Shown: positions 7,951 to 17,161 of the stretch, one piece after another
Layout of the letters: the number at the start of each line of letters is the position of its first letter
Numbering within the stretch: position 1 is the first letter of the stretch
DNA from: Candidatus Magnetominusculus xianensis
GTDB lineage: Bacteria; Nitrospirota; Thermodesulfovibrionia; Thermodesulfovibrionales; Magnetobacteriaceae
DNA: 64,000 nt
Reading direction: 5' to 3'
Assembly (NCBI GenBank): GCA_001541255.1
Contig: LNQR01000056.1
Span: forward strand, 23,009 to 87,008
Program-made: the position numbers and the translations under genes
Notes under the pieces: model-generated
Told to the model about the DNA's origin: nothing
What the model saw: only the letters and a program-made list of their open reading frames with translations
Database searches by the model: none

Positions 7951-8562
7951 TTATTTATCTCCTGATGGCGCTGCGGCCATAAGCTGCCGCCCAAGGCCCG
8001 CTAAGAATTTATTCTTATACTCGCCTTTTTTTGACTTTGAGGTCTCAAGTACATCTATCATAATATTATTTTTAAGAAATAATACCCTTGAGGCGAATAG
8101 CCCATTTGGAGTTGGCGGAAAATCCCAGCGCAGCTTCTTTACGCTTGATACAAAGACTTGATAACCGTCAGAAGCGGCAACCTTATCATAACGATTTTTC
8201 TTGATAGCCAGGACATAATCGTCGTAATTTTTCTGTGCCTTCTCGCGTGATTTATACATTGTAATCTTTATAGTGATTTTATAGTATTTATCCACATCCT
8301 CATATGTTCTCATGCTCCAGTTAAAGGACTCCCCGCAAAATTTCAACTTGCAGTCATCCATTGCTGAAGGAGTGATATTGTCTATAATGGGATTAAAATC
8401 AATCATTTCGTAGGCACGTTGAGTACCTGATGCAATAATAGGCGTTATATCGGCCTTTTGTTCCGTATAATCGAAATATGGCACATAATTAAAGACAAAG
8501 GACGATAACACTGTAAACATCACAAAAGATGTTGCGATGAATATGAGCCTCTGCCGCTTCAT
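7951..8562 (-). CDS. Membrane-anchored hypothetical protein (203 aa)
   Basis: A single N-terminal hydrophobic segment (about residues 6-26) is followed by a polar domain with two Cys (CKLKFC) and several Lys/Tyr-rich stretches. The bulk is probably periplasmic and tethered to the inner membrane. Its ATG overlaps the stop of the upstream TPR membrane protein by 4 bp, so the two are coupled. The arrangement (multi-spanning TMTC-like protein followed by a small anchored protein with a KITIKITMYKS-type beta core) recalls EpsI-like accessory proteins of exosortase loci, but I see no firm motif. Confidence 0.7.
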   Translation of the reverse strand: MKRQRLIFIATSFVMFTVLSSFVFNYVPYFDYTEQKADITPIIASGTQRAYEMIDFNPIIDNITPSAMDDCKLKFCGESFNWSMRTYEDVDKYYKITIKITMYKSREKAQKNYDDYVLAIKKNRYDKVAASDGYQVFVSSVKKLRWDFPPTPNGLFASRVLFLKNNIMIDVLETSKSKKGEYKNKFLAGLGRQLMAAAPSGDK

Positions 8563-10103
8563 CGGACATACTCCTTTGCCGGTCCGAAATTCGGGTCAAC
8601 TGCCAGCGCCTTCCTGAAATAGACCAGTGCCTCTTCACGTCTGCCAGCGTTCATCAACGATAATCCCATTCCATAGTATGAGGCAGGGCTGTCTGGGTCA
8701 AGCTCTGATGCCTTTGCAAAGTACAATGACGCCTCGTGTGCCTTGTTCTTGTTAAGCAGGATAAAACCGGCGTTAACGTATGGTTTTTCGAATGACGGTT
8801 TTATTGCAATAGATTTCTTGTAATTACTGAGGGCCTCATCCTCATTTCCTTTAGCCAAATATGCAGAGCCTAAGTTGAAATATGCTATGAAGTTATCCTG
8901 AGTCACACTTGCCGCACGGCTAAACAGACTGATGTCATCCCGCCAGTGCGCCGTCTGCCTTATTGATAAAAATGATAAACAGGTACAGGTTGTTAATATA
9001 ACTGCCACATTTATATATAGAATAATCCCGCGCCCGGCAGTCTTCTGAAGCCCGTCACCAGCAGCCTGGCTGATAATGATAAATATACCGATTAACGGTA
9101 AATACGCATACCTGTCTGCCATAGCCTGATACCCCACCTGAGCAAGCCCGGCAACCGGCATAAGCACAATCAAATACCAAAACCACCCGACAAAAAAATA
9201 TGGCGCCCGTTTTATCAATATAATTGAAGCCGCTGACACACCGGTTATAAACGCAGCGGCAAGTATGCCATGAGCCATGTTAACCGTATCGTGAACTATG
9301 TAAATAGGAGACAACGACAGCGGAACAAGTGTTTTATACAGGTACATAACATAAGAGATAAAGGCATTACTGAGCCTCTCTGTAAATGGAAGCACATTAA
9401 AAAACTCGTCCACATTCCACGCCCTCTGCACCCGGTAAGTAAAAATCCCTGCAGCAACAGAAAGCAGAAATAACGGGATTTTCTCCATTTGCTTATTAAT
9501 CTTTCTTTTTAACGGCCAGTAATCAATAAGCACTAACACTACCGGCAGCACTATGGCAATAGGTTTAGACAACAACGAGGCGCTAAAACAAACAATAACA
9601 GATATATACTTCCAAACCGACGGTTTTTTCACATAATACACATAACACCACATCGTGCTTAACCAGAAAAATGCGCTCAACAGCCCCTTTCTCTCTGATA
9701 CCCACGCCACCGCCTCCACGTGAAGCGGGTGGACTGAAAACAGCGCGGCAACAAAGGCGCTCCGCCACGGCAACCCCGTCATCAGCTCAAGCACAATAAA
9801 CACTAAGACCGTATTCGCAGCGTGAATCAGGACATTTGTCATGTGATGACCGGCAGGTTTAAGGCCGTACAGGGTAATGTCCAGCATGTGAGAAAGCCAC
9901 GCCAGAGGCATTACGGCAGTTCCGGTATAGGGGGTGGTAAAGGCCCATGTGACGCTTTTTCTTGTCAGACCATCGCGCACATAGGGGTTTTCTGTGATGA
10001 AAAGATTGTCGTCATAATTTACAAAGTTAAATGTCCTCACCTGAGAAAACATGGCAAGCGTCATAAGAAATAATGCGGTTGAAATTACAATTGACCTGGC
10101 CAT
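8559..10103 (-). CDS. TMTC-like multi-spanning protein with C-terminal TPR repeats
   Basis: 514 residues. The N-terminal 390 residues are about ten membrane segments with an early acidic pair in the first periplasmic loop (NYDDN, D31-D32) and the motif HPLHVEAVAWVSERKGLLS, both typical of the bacterial relatives of TMTC/PMT-type glycosyltransferases that use lipid-linked sugars. The last about 110 residues are three TPR repeats (e.g. AYFNLGSAYLAKGNEDEAL). Family members are suspected protein O-glycosyltransferases; donor and acceptor are unknown. The ATG overlaps the recQ stop (TAATG). Confidence 0.8.
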   Translation of the reverse strand: MARSIVISTALFLMTLAMFSQVRTFNFVNYDDNLFITENPYVRDGLTRKSVTWAFTTPYTGTAVMPLAWLSHMLDITLYGLKPAGHHMTNVLIHAANTVLVFIVLELMTGLPWRSAFVAALFSVHPLHVEAVAWVSERKGLLSAFFWLSTMWCYVYYVKKPSVWKYISVIVCFSASLLSKPIAIVLPVVLVLIDYWPLKRKINKQMEKIPLFLLSVAAGIFTYRVQRAWNVDEFFNVLPFTERLSNAFISYVMYLYKTLVPLSLSPIYIVHDTVNMAHGILAAAFITGVSAASIILIKRAPYFFVGWFWYLIVLMPVAGLAQVGYQAMADRYAYLPLIGIFIIISQAAGDGLQKTAGRGIILYINVAVILTTCTCLSFLSIRQTAHWRDDISLFSRAASVTQDNFIAYFNLGSAYLAKGNEDEALSNYKKSIAIKPSFEKPYVNAGFILLNKNKAHEASLYFAKASELDPDSPASYYGMGLSLMNAGRREEALVYFRKALAVDPNFGPAKEYVR

Positions 10104-11929
10104 TACGGAATATCAGGTTCCATCTTTGGATTTTGTTCCAGATATGCCTTAATCTCCTCTATGAAGTCATCGCCGTAGCGGTCAATTTTATACTGCCCGA
10201 CGCCGGCAATATTCAACAACTGATTAATTGATGTCGGATAGTGCCTGCACATCTCATGAAGGGTCCTGTCAGAAAATACAATAAACGGGGCAACATTCTG
10301 CTCATCGGCAAGTCTGCGCCGCAGCGCGCGCAGGCACTCAAACAGCGCCTTGTCATAATCTTCAAATTGACTGCCCGCCTCGGTGCGGGATACCTTTTTA
10401 ATAACCTCTGCCTTTATCTCCGGGCGCATGTTCGCCATAACGGTCTCATTGTCAAATAAGACATTTGTCCCATGTTGCGTAAGTTTGATAACAGGATATT
10501 TATCGCCTTCCTGAACGAGGAGCTCCTGGACAATCAGCTCATCAAAAATCGCGCGCCAGTAGTCTTTGTCCTTGTGCTTACCTGCCCCAAAGGTCTTTAC
10601 CTTGTCGTGTTTAAGCTCCAGCACGCGCTTTGTCCCTTTGCCAAGCACAACATCTGTGACATGGAGGCGCCCATAGCGCTGGCCTGTCCTCGATACGGCA
10701 GACATGACAATCTGAGCGTCCTCTGTAATATCCCGCAGTTCATATGCACCTACGCATACGTCGCATGTGCCGCAGTTTTGCGGTTCATATTTCTCGCCTA
10801 AGTAGTCAAGCAGCTGCCTCCTCCTGCATATATTCACAGAGGCATAGCGAATCATTCTGGTGAGTTTTGCCTCCGCAGTGGCGCGCTCCTGTTCTTCCTC
10901 TATTTTATCAATAAAAAATCTGATCTTAAACGCATCCCCTGCAGAGTAATAAAGCACACACTCGGAGGGTTCACCGTCACGCCCTGCCCTGCCCGTCTCC
11001 TGATAATACCCCTCTATGTTTTTTGGCAGGTCGGCGTGTATCACAAACCGCACGTTTGATTTATCTATCCCCATGCCGAAGGCGATTGTGGCTGCTATTA
11101 CGCTGACCTCGTCCTTACTGAAGGCATTTTGATTTTTGGTTCTCTCCTCGGCTGATAATCCGGCATGGTAAGGTAAGGCGCGAACACCGTTTTTCGTTAG
11201 ATAATTTGACAATGTAACAGTAGAATCCCGCGTAGCCCGATATATTATGCCAGGACTTGAGGCGTGTTCCCTTATGAATTTCATGACCTGCTTTTCTATA
11301 TCTATTTTTTTCTCCACGCGATAGAACAAGTTCCTTCTATCAAACGACGCCCGCACTACATACGGGTCGCGCAGCCCCAGTTTCCTTATTATATCCTCCT
11401 GCACCTGGGCCGTTGCCGTTGCCGTAAATGCCGCTATTGGAACCTCTCTAAAATTCATGGCAATCGATGACAGGCTCAAATAATCAGGCCTGAAATCATG
11501 CCCCCATTCAGAGATACAGTGTGCCTCGTCAATGGCAAATAAGGCGATGGGAACTGCCCGCAGGGTTTCATAGAAATGTGTCATCGCAAACCTCTCCGGC
11601 GCTATATACAAAAGCTCAAGGCTGTGGGCATGAATCCTCCTGTAAATAGAGTAAACCTCATCTACAGACAGGGAACTATTGAGATAAGCCGCAGAAAAAC
11701 CGTTTTCCATCGCCGCATCCACCTGGTCTTTCATCAGAGAGATTAATGGGCTTATGACAACCACTGTCCCATTCAACAGCTTTGAGGGCAGTTGGTAACA
11801 CAGGGATTTCCCCCCGCCTGTGGGCATCACCGCAAAGACATCCTTCTTTTGAAGGATATTCTTTATGATTGCCTCCTGATTTTCACGAAAATCATGGAAT
11901 CCAAAATGCTCTCTTAATACGTTTCTCAC
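10103..11929 (-). CDS. recQ: ATP-dependent DNA helicase RecQ
   Basis: 608 residues, full-length RecQ. Walker A is MPTGGGKSLCYQLP (about 35-48), the DEAH box is IDEAHCISEWGHDFRPDY, motif VI is QETGRAGRDG, and the RecQ zinc site is CRRRQLLDYLGE followed by CGTCDVC. A winged-helix region and a C-terminal HRDC domain (FIVFSDRTLHEM...GVGQYKIDRYGDDF) complete it. It unwinds DNA 3' to 5' in recombination and fork repair. The start is GTG at 11927-11929 behind AAGGA. It follows panC by 61 bp and overlaps the TMTC-like gene. Confidence 0.96.
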   Translation of the reverse strand: MRNVLREHFGFHDFRENQEAIIKNILQKKDVFAVMPTGGGKSLCYQLPSKLLNGTVVVISPLISLMKDQVDAAMENGFSAAYLNSSLSVDEVYSIYRRIHAHSLELLYIAPERFAMTHFYETLRAVPIALFAIDEAHCISEWGHDFRPDYLSLSSIAMNFREVPIAAFTATATAQVQEDIIRKLGLRDPYVVRASFDRRNLFYRVEKKIDIEKQVMKFIREHASSPGIIYRATRDSTVTLSNYLTKNGVRALPYHAGLSAEERTKNQNAFSKDEVSVIAATIAFGMGIDKSNVRFVIHADLPKNIEGYYQETGRAGRDGEPSECVLYYSAGDAFKIRFFIDKIEEEQERATAEAKLTRMIRYASVNICRRRQLLDYLGEKYEPQNCGTCDVCVGAYELRDITEDAQIVMSAVSRTGQRYGRLHVTDVVLGKGTKRVLELKHDKVKTFGAGKHKDKDYWRAIFDELIVQELLVQEGDKYPVIKLTQHGTNVLFDNETVMANMRPEIKAEVIKKVSRTEAGSQFEDYDKALFECLRALRRRLADEQNVAPFIVFSDRTLHEMCRHYPTSINQLLNIAGVGQYKIDRYGDDFIEEIKAYLEQNPKMEPDIP

Positions 11930-11990
11930 ACTGTTAGTTCCTTTTTACAAGTCATAGACCAAAGTGTCACAAGTCTATACTATAATATTA

Positions 11991-12848
11991 TCAATCAACC
12001 TCAATATTATCAATCAGCCTCGTGCTGCCTATCTTGAGCGCCACTGCGATTAACACCCGCTGCCCTTCGGTTATTCCGCCAGTTTTTATCTCATCAAGCG
12101 TATTGGGGTCATAGGCCGAGGCATATTGAATCTCTGTAAGGGTCTTCATTTCTGAAAGTGATTCTTTAAGTATTTGGGCAATTGCATTTGTCTTCAGTGA
12201 GTTATCATTTACGGATTTCGCGGCCTCAGTTAATGCCTTATAGATGAGCGGGGCCTCAAGGCGCTCCTCTGTTGACAGGTAGGCGTTTCTTGAACTCATT
12301 GCAAGACCGTCATGCTCTCTTATAGTTGGGCATAGCACGATTTCCAAATCAAGATTCAGGTCGGCTGTCATTTTCTTTATCACCACGCACTGCTGGTAGT
12401 CCTTAAGGCCAAAATACGCCCTTGTCGGCATAACCGCATTAAAGAGTTTTAACACCACAGTTGCCACACCTGCAAAATGACCGGGCCTGAACTGGCCGCA
12501 GAGTTTCTCTGACAGACCCCTGACCTCTACATATGTCTTATATCCATCGGGATAGACGCTGTCAACTCCGGGCAAAAACACCGCGTCCACTGAAAGACCG
12601 CTGAGTTTCTCTATGTCCCCGTCATAGTCTCTGGGGTAGCGGTTGAAGTCTTCGCCCGCTGAAAATTGTGTGGGGTTTACGAATATGCTCACTACGGTAA
12701 CGTCGTTTGCTTTAACAGAGTCTCTGACTATACTTAAGTGTCCATCATGAAGGGCGCCCATAGTGGGTACAAAACCTATAGTCTTGCCTGAGAGCTTGCA
12801 GCCCTTTGAGAATTGTTGCATCTCAGAAATCGTGCGGATTAGCTGCAT
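11991..12848 (-). CDS. panC: Pantothenate synthetase
   Basis: 285 residues, the standard PanC length. The nucleotide-binding HxGH appears in PTMGALHDGHLSIV, the pantoate and beta-alanine site in FVNPTQFSAGEDFNRYPRD, and the KMSKS-like loop as MSSRNAYLS. It joins pantoate and beta-alanine with ATP to make pantothenate, the precursor of coenzyme A, in the cytoplasm. The ATG follows the stop of the second M16 peptidase by 3 bp. No panB or panD is next to it. Confidence 0.97.
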   Translation of the reverse strand: MQLIRTISEMQQFSKGCKLSGKTIGFVPTMGALHDGHLSIVRDSVKANDVTVVSIFVNPTQFSAGEDFNRYPRDYDGDIEKLSGLSVDAVFLPGVDSVYPDGYKTYVEVRGLSEKLCGQFRPGHFAGVATVVLKLFNAVMPTRAYFGLKDYQQCVVIKKMTADLNLDLEIVLCPTIREHDGLAMSSRNAYLSTEERLEAPLIYKALTEAAKSVNDNSLKTNAIAQILKESLSEMKTLTEIQYASAYDPNTLDEIKTGGITEGQRVLIAVALKIGSTRLIDNIEVD

Positions 12849-12851
12849 AGT

Positions 12852-14231
12852 CTATTTATAATCCGAATTCAGGCCAATCTTTTCCTGATTACCGACTATG
12901 ACCAACCGGTAGTTAGTATTGCTGAGCAGATATTTTTGTGCCGCACGCCTTACGTCTTCTTTTGTTATGGCATTTATAATACCAGGGTATTTCTTGTCAA
13001 AATCAGTGCCGAGGCCATAGAACTCAACCTGTGCCATGAACATAGAAATCTTATCCATCGTATCAAGTTTACGCGGGAAACTGCCTGTTAAATAAGCCTT
13101 TGCCCCGCTTAGTTCCTCGTCTGTGACCACACCTTCTTTCATATTTTTTATCTGTTTTAGTATCTCTTCAACAGCAACATTGGTAAACTCATTTTTAGTC
13201 TGAATGACGACCTGAAAATCCCCGGCATATTTAAATGAGGCAAAGTGGCTGTGAATATCATAGGCCAGCCCAAGGTTGTCACGTATTGACTTGACCATTC
13301 TGGAGGCAAACCCACCGCCGCCGAGGATATAGTTCATCACAGCGACGGAGTAAAAGTCAGGGTTATCTCTTTTTATTCCCGCACCACCAAGTATAATATT
13401 TGCCTGCTGCGTGTCTCTGTTAATGAGGACGGCCTTTTTAGCGACGTGTTTTGGCAGCTCTGCAACTGCCCTCTTTTTCACCGGCTTGTTTGACCAACCT
13501 GCCCGTTCTGATAAATATTTGTCAATCAGTGCCATCAGTTCCTCATAACTAATATCCCCTGCTACAGATAAAATGCTCCCTGAAGGGACATAGAAGTCGC
13601 TGTGAAAGTTTACTAAATCGTCCCGTTTTATCATATCTATTGTCTCAGGGGCTCCCTCGCTTACACGCCCGTAGGGGAATTTACCAAACACCTCGCTAAG
13701 AAATGCCTTATTAGCGGTATACGCCGGGGATTCCTCTTTATGCATAATGCCGCCCTTTACGAGTTCTTTCTTCTGCCTTAGCTCTGCCTCTGTGAATGCT
13801 GGGTTTAAGACACAGTCTGCCAGGATTTCAAACATAGCGTGGAGGTCTTTCCTGAGTACTGAAAGGCCAACTGCCGTATAGTCAGAGGTCAAGGTCGCCT
13901 CTATCGAAGCCCCGGTGAATTCTATCTCTTCGTGGATTTCCTTTGATGTCCTTTTCTTAGTGCCTTCGGTGAGCATCTGCGCGGTCAGATTCGCAAGCCC
14001 CGCCAGACGTGTTGGCTCATCAAGTTTCGAGGCATTTATTAACAGCGACATCCTCACAACCGGAAGGTTATGCCTCTGCGCATAAAGTACAACAAGCCCG
14101 TTAGGCATTACCACCCTGCGCATGTCTATGGCAAAGGCGTTGACAGAAAACAGGGATACCGTAACCGCCAAAAGTGCTGCCAGTGCTATTATTTTAATTC
14201 TGCCGATTGTCAATTTTACCTCCGTAGTCAT
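12852..14231 (-). CDS. M16-family peptidase homologue lacking the HxxEH site (non-catalytic subunit)
   Basis: 459 residues with an N-terminal signal or membrane anchor (about 12-33). The fold follows M16 (pitrilysin/PqqL) proteins, but where HxxEH should stand the sequence reads LANLTAQML, so zinc cannot be bound. The C-terminal half keeps the substrate-groove segment (GGGGFASRMVKSIRDNLGLAYDI). In many bacteria an active and an inactive M16 protein form a heterodimer; here the active one lies just upstream (2-bp gap). Probably a periplasmic peptidase partner; panC follows. Confidence 0.88.
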   Translation of the reverse strand: MTTEVKLTIGRIKIIALAALLAVTVSLFSVNAFAIDMRRVVMPNGLVVLYAQRHNLPVVRMSLLINASKLDEPTRLAGLANLTAQMLTEGTKKRTSKEIHEEIEFTGASIEATLTSDYTAVGLSVLRKDLHAMFEILADCVLNPAFTEAELRQKKELVKGGIMHKEESPAYTANKAFLSEVFGKFPYGRVSEGAPETIDMIKRDDLVNFHSDFYVPSGSILSVAGDISYEELMALIDKYLSERAGWSNKPVKKRAVAELPKHVAKKAVLINRDTQQANIILGGAGIKRDNPDFYSVAVMNYILGGGGFASRMVKSIRDNLGLAYDIHSHFASFKYAGDFQVVIQTKNEFTNVAVEEILKQIKNMKEGVVTDEELSGAKAYLTGSFPRKLDTMDKISMFMAQVEFYGLGTDFDKKYPGIINAITKEDVRRAAQKYLLSNTNYRLVIVGNQEKIGLNSDYK

Positions 14232-14233
14232 AG

Positions 14234-15559
14234 TTATTCTTCTGGTATCAATATGCCAACTGTCGAATTCTGGGGGGTGAAGTACTTTTTTGCCACTGCC
14301 TGTACGTCTGCAGGGGTCACTTTTGCCACACCATCGAGGTATTTGTCCTTAAGGCGCCAGCTGCCAAGTAACTCGAACATGCCGAGGAGTTCGCCCTGAA
14401 AGAACAGAGAATCCTGTCCCATGACAAATGTTGCCTCTATCTGATTTTTTGCCTTTTTTACTTCTCGCTCCGTTGGCGGCGCTGCTGTAATCCCCTCTAT
14501 CTCCTTAAACATAGCTGTCTCAAGTTTGTTTATGTCGGCAGCTGGCGTCCCCCCCCAATAAAATAAATAAGCGTCTTTGTGTATTCCGCTATAATTGGCG
14601 AAGGCGTTTATGGCCAGCTTTTCCTTCTTTACTATTGACTGATAGAGCCTGCCGCTTTTGCCTGAGAATATCTGCGACAACACGTCAAGGGCATAGGCGT
14701 CAGTATGGGGAACAGACGGGACGTGGTATGCGATGATGATTAAGGGCAGTTTAGCCTGTTTTTTTACAGTCAGACGCCTTTGTTCTTTTTGAACCGGCTC
14801 AGTAGGCACAGAAAGCGCCTTAACCGGAGCAGACGGTATACCCCCGAAGTGTTTGGTTACCAATTTCATTATTTCATCGGAATTTACGTCTCCTGTAACT
14901 ACTATGACGGCATTGTTTGGCGCATAGTATGTCTTATAGTATCTCATCAGGTCTTCCCTGCTTAATGAGGCAATATCCCCCATCCAGCCAATCACAGGAT
15001 TGTGATAGGGATGAGTGGTGAATGCCTTTGCCGTTACCTGCTCTAAGAGAAAGTCCTCGGGGTCGTCTTCTATTCTCATCCTGCGCTCTTCCATCACAAC
15101 CTTCTTTTCTGATTCCACATCTTCGGACTTCAGAAACAGATTTATCATCCTGTCTGCCTCCATCTCCACTGACAGATTTATCCTGTCCGATGCAAGGTTT
15201 TGATAATAGACCGTAAAGTCTCTCGTAGTACCGGCATTGTCCACGCCGCCATTTTTCTGCACAAGGTTTGAGAAGACCTTTGAGCCATACTTTTGCGTAC
15301 CCTTAAACATCATATGTTCAAGAAAATGGCTCAACCCCGTCTTTCCCTGTGTCTCGTTTATTGACCCTACGTTGTACCAAATCTGAAAGGATGCAACCGG
15401 TGCCTTATGGTCCTCTGATATCAATACCTTAAGACCGTTGTTAAGCCGGTAGTCTTTTATGCCTGATACAGCCTGAGAACTATCCTTCTGAACGGTTACC
15501 GGCTGTGTACACGACGCCGGTACAAGCACACATATTAGTATCAATAAGATTCTCTTCAT
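14234..15559 (-). CDS. M16-family zinc peptidase, active subunit, probable lipoprotein
   Basis: 441 residues. A lipoprotein-type signal ends at LVPASC. The zinc-binding HxxEH is intact (HFLEHMMFKGT) with the downstream Glu in the ESEKKVVMEE segment; the second half has the usual M16 GKSGRLYQSI and Y-rich groove motifs. Acts on peptides in the periplasm or at a membrane face, probably together with the inactive M16 protein encoded 2 bp downstream. Sits between the CorC-like gene and that partner in one operon. Confidence 0.92.
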   Translation of the reverse strand: MKRILLILICVLVPASCTQPVTVQKDSSQAVSGIKDYRLNNGLKVLISEDHKAPVASFQIWYNVGSINETQGKTGLSHFLEHMMFKGTQKYGSKVFSNLVQKNGGVDNAGTTRDFTVYYQNLASDRINLSVEMEADRMINLFLKSEDVESEKKVVMEERRMRIEDDPEDFLLEQVTAKAFTTHPYHNPVIGWMGDIASLSREDLMRYYKTYYAPNNAVIVVTGDVNSDEIMKLVTKHFGGIPSAPVKALSVPTEPVQKEQRRLTVKKQAKLPLIIIAYHVPSVPHTDAYALDVLSQIFSGKSGRLYQSIVKKEKLAINAFANYSGIHKDAYLFYWGGTPAADINKLETAMFKEIEGITAAPPTEREVKKAKNQIEATFVMGQDSLFFQGELLGMFELLGSWRLKDKYLDGVAKVTPADVQAVAKKYFTPQNSTVGILIPEE

Positions 15560-15563
15560 TACC

Positions 15564-16898
15564 TTACTCCTTTTCCCCGTTTATGGCGTTTTCCACCATT
15601 ATTAGATTCTCCTGCTCAAGTATCTCAACCTTCACCTTTGCCACACGCGTATGAACCATCTCAAGAATGGTTATCTTCATCCCATCAAGCTCAATTATTT
15701 CACCGCCTTCGGGGATTTTCTGCAAATGCGTCACAACAAACCCGCCCAGCGTGTCGTACTGCGGTGACTCAGGGATTTCAATGTTAAAGTCTTCCTTTAA
15801 GTCCCTGATATTTATCGAGGCATAGATGATATAAACACCCAGGCCTATGCTTATAACAGGCCTTTCTGTGTCGTGTTCGTCCCTGATTTCACCAACGATT
15901 TCCTCAAGCAGGTCTTCTATTGTCACAATCCCCGTTACCGTGCCGTGTTCGTTTACTGCAATGGCCATGTGTGTGTGTTTTTTCTGCATTTCGCTCAATA
16001 AATGGCTTATCATCATCGTCTCCGGCACGTAAAAAGGCGGTCTCAGGACTTTCCTGATAATTATCTCCCTGTTTTGAGTGAGCAGCTTAAACACGTCCTT
16101 TGCGTGAAGGATTCCCTTTATGTTGTTTAACTCCTTGTTATAGACGGGATAGCGTGAGTACTGTTCCTCGGAAATCAGCCGAAGCACATCCTCAAGCGGC
16201 TCGTCTAATGAAATGGTAACAACACGGCCAGTTGGAACCATAACCTCTTTGACAGATATATCGGTAAACTCAAACACGCTGTGAATTAGTTCCTGCTCTG
16301 CAGGCTCAAATATCCCCCTGTCTTTGCCTTCTTTAATCAGCAGTTTAATCTCCTCATGCGAGATATATGCCCGCTGCGTAAAGGCAGTCTTACCGAAGGG
16401 TCTTAAGATTACATTCGCGCTCTTTGTCAGAATCCCTACGATAACAGAACTGATTCTTGAAAAATATGTTATCGGCCTGGCAGCCAGAAGCGCGATTCTC
16501 TCAGGGTACATCAGTGCAATGGTCTTTGGCACAAGCTCGCCAAGTATTAATGAAAAATACCCTATGACAGCTACAACTAACGCTATCGCTATCGGCTCTG
16601 CCGACACGGAAATATATTTAAATGGTATGGACGCAATTAGAGGCTTAAACACCTCCACAGCCATAGCACCGCCAAGGGTAGATGAGACCGCCGAGCCGAT
16701 TGTAACGCCGATTTGCACCGTAGCAAGAAATCTGTCAGGGTTTTCCTTAAGCTCCAGCAGCGCCTTTGCATTTGTGCTGCCCTCTTTGAGGAAGGTCTCA
16801 ATTATAGACTTACGGGCAGTTATGACGGCTATCTCGGAGGCCGCAAATAAGCCGCTGAAAAAGATAAACGCCAGTATCAGTATAAGATTAAGCCACAT
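15564..16898 (-). CDS. CNNM/CorC (HlyC)-family transporter-associated protein with CBS domains
   Basis: 444 residues. Residues about 1-190 are the four-helix CNNM membrane domain, then a pair of CBS domains (around VKEVMVPTGRVVTIS and the GTVTGIVTIEDLLEEIVGEI motif), then a CorC_HlyC transporter-associated domain. Family members are linked to magnesium/cobalt efflux or resistance. It is the first gene of a long operon; three 13-bp repeats abut its start codon and no clear Shine-Dalgarno is present. Confidence 0.92.
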   Translation of the reverse strand: MWLNLILILAFIFFSGLFAASEIAVITARKSIIETFLKEGSTNAKALLELKENPDRFLATVQIGVTIGSAVSSTLGGAMAVEVFKPLIASIPFKYISVSAEPIAIALVVAVIGYFSLILGELVPKTIALMYPERIALLAARPITYFSRISSVIVGILTKSANVILRPFGKTAFTQRAYISHEEIKLLIKEGKDRGIFEPAEQELIHSVFEFTDISVKEVMVPTGRVVTISLDEPLEDVLRLISEEQYSRYPVYNKELNNIKGILHAKDVFKLLTQNREIIIRKVLRPPFYVPETMMISHLLSEMQKKHTHMAIAVNEHGTVTGIVTIEDLLEEIVGEIRDEHDTERPVISIGLGVYIIYASINIRDLKEDFNIEIPESPQYDTLGGFVVTHLQKIPEGGEIIELDGMKITILEMVHTRVAKVKVEILEQENLIMVENAINGEKE

Positions 16899-16900
16899 TA

Positions 16901-16939
16901 GTTATATTCCCGGGTTATATTCCCGGGTTATATTACCGG
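16901..16939 (-). repeat. Three 13-bp tandem repeats directly upstream of the CorC-like gene
   Basis: GTTATATTCCCGG occurs at 16901-16913 and 16914-16926, then GTTATATTACCGG at 16927-16939 (plus strand). On the coding strand each unit contains AATATAAC, a -10-like box, and the array ends two bases before the ATG at 16898. Copy number could change promoter or leader geometry. The remaining DNA to 17161 shows nothing recognisable. Confidence 0.9.
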
Positions 16940-17161
16940 TTATCATCACATAAGCCGGAATATTTATGTCTACCGGCATGTTTACCACAACGCCTAAAGC
17001 AGCCTGGCAGCTCATCTCTTAATTTCATTAAAGGCTTTTTTATCAGAGACATCTTTATTAACAGCATTTACTTACACTGTATCAGCATATGATTATACCA
17101 AAGTCAAAGAGTTTAGTCTATAACATTTTTTATATACATCTTATCTACATTAGGCAGCGCC

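Noticed and set aside
16324..16953. 209-codon plus-strand frame inside the CorC-like gene
   Set aside because: It lies antisense to a clear CNNM/CBS protein and has low-complexity composition typical of a shadow frame.
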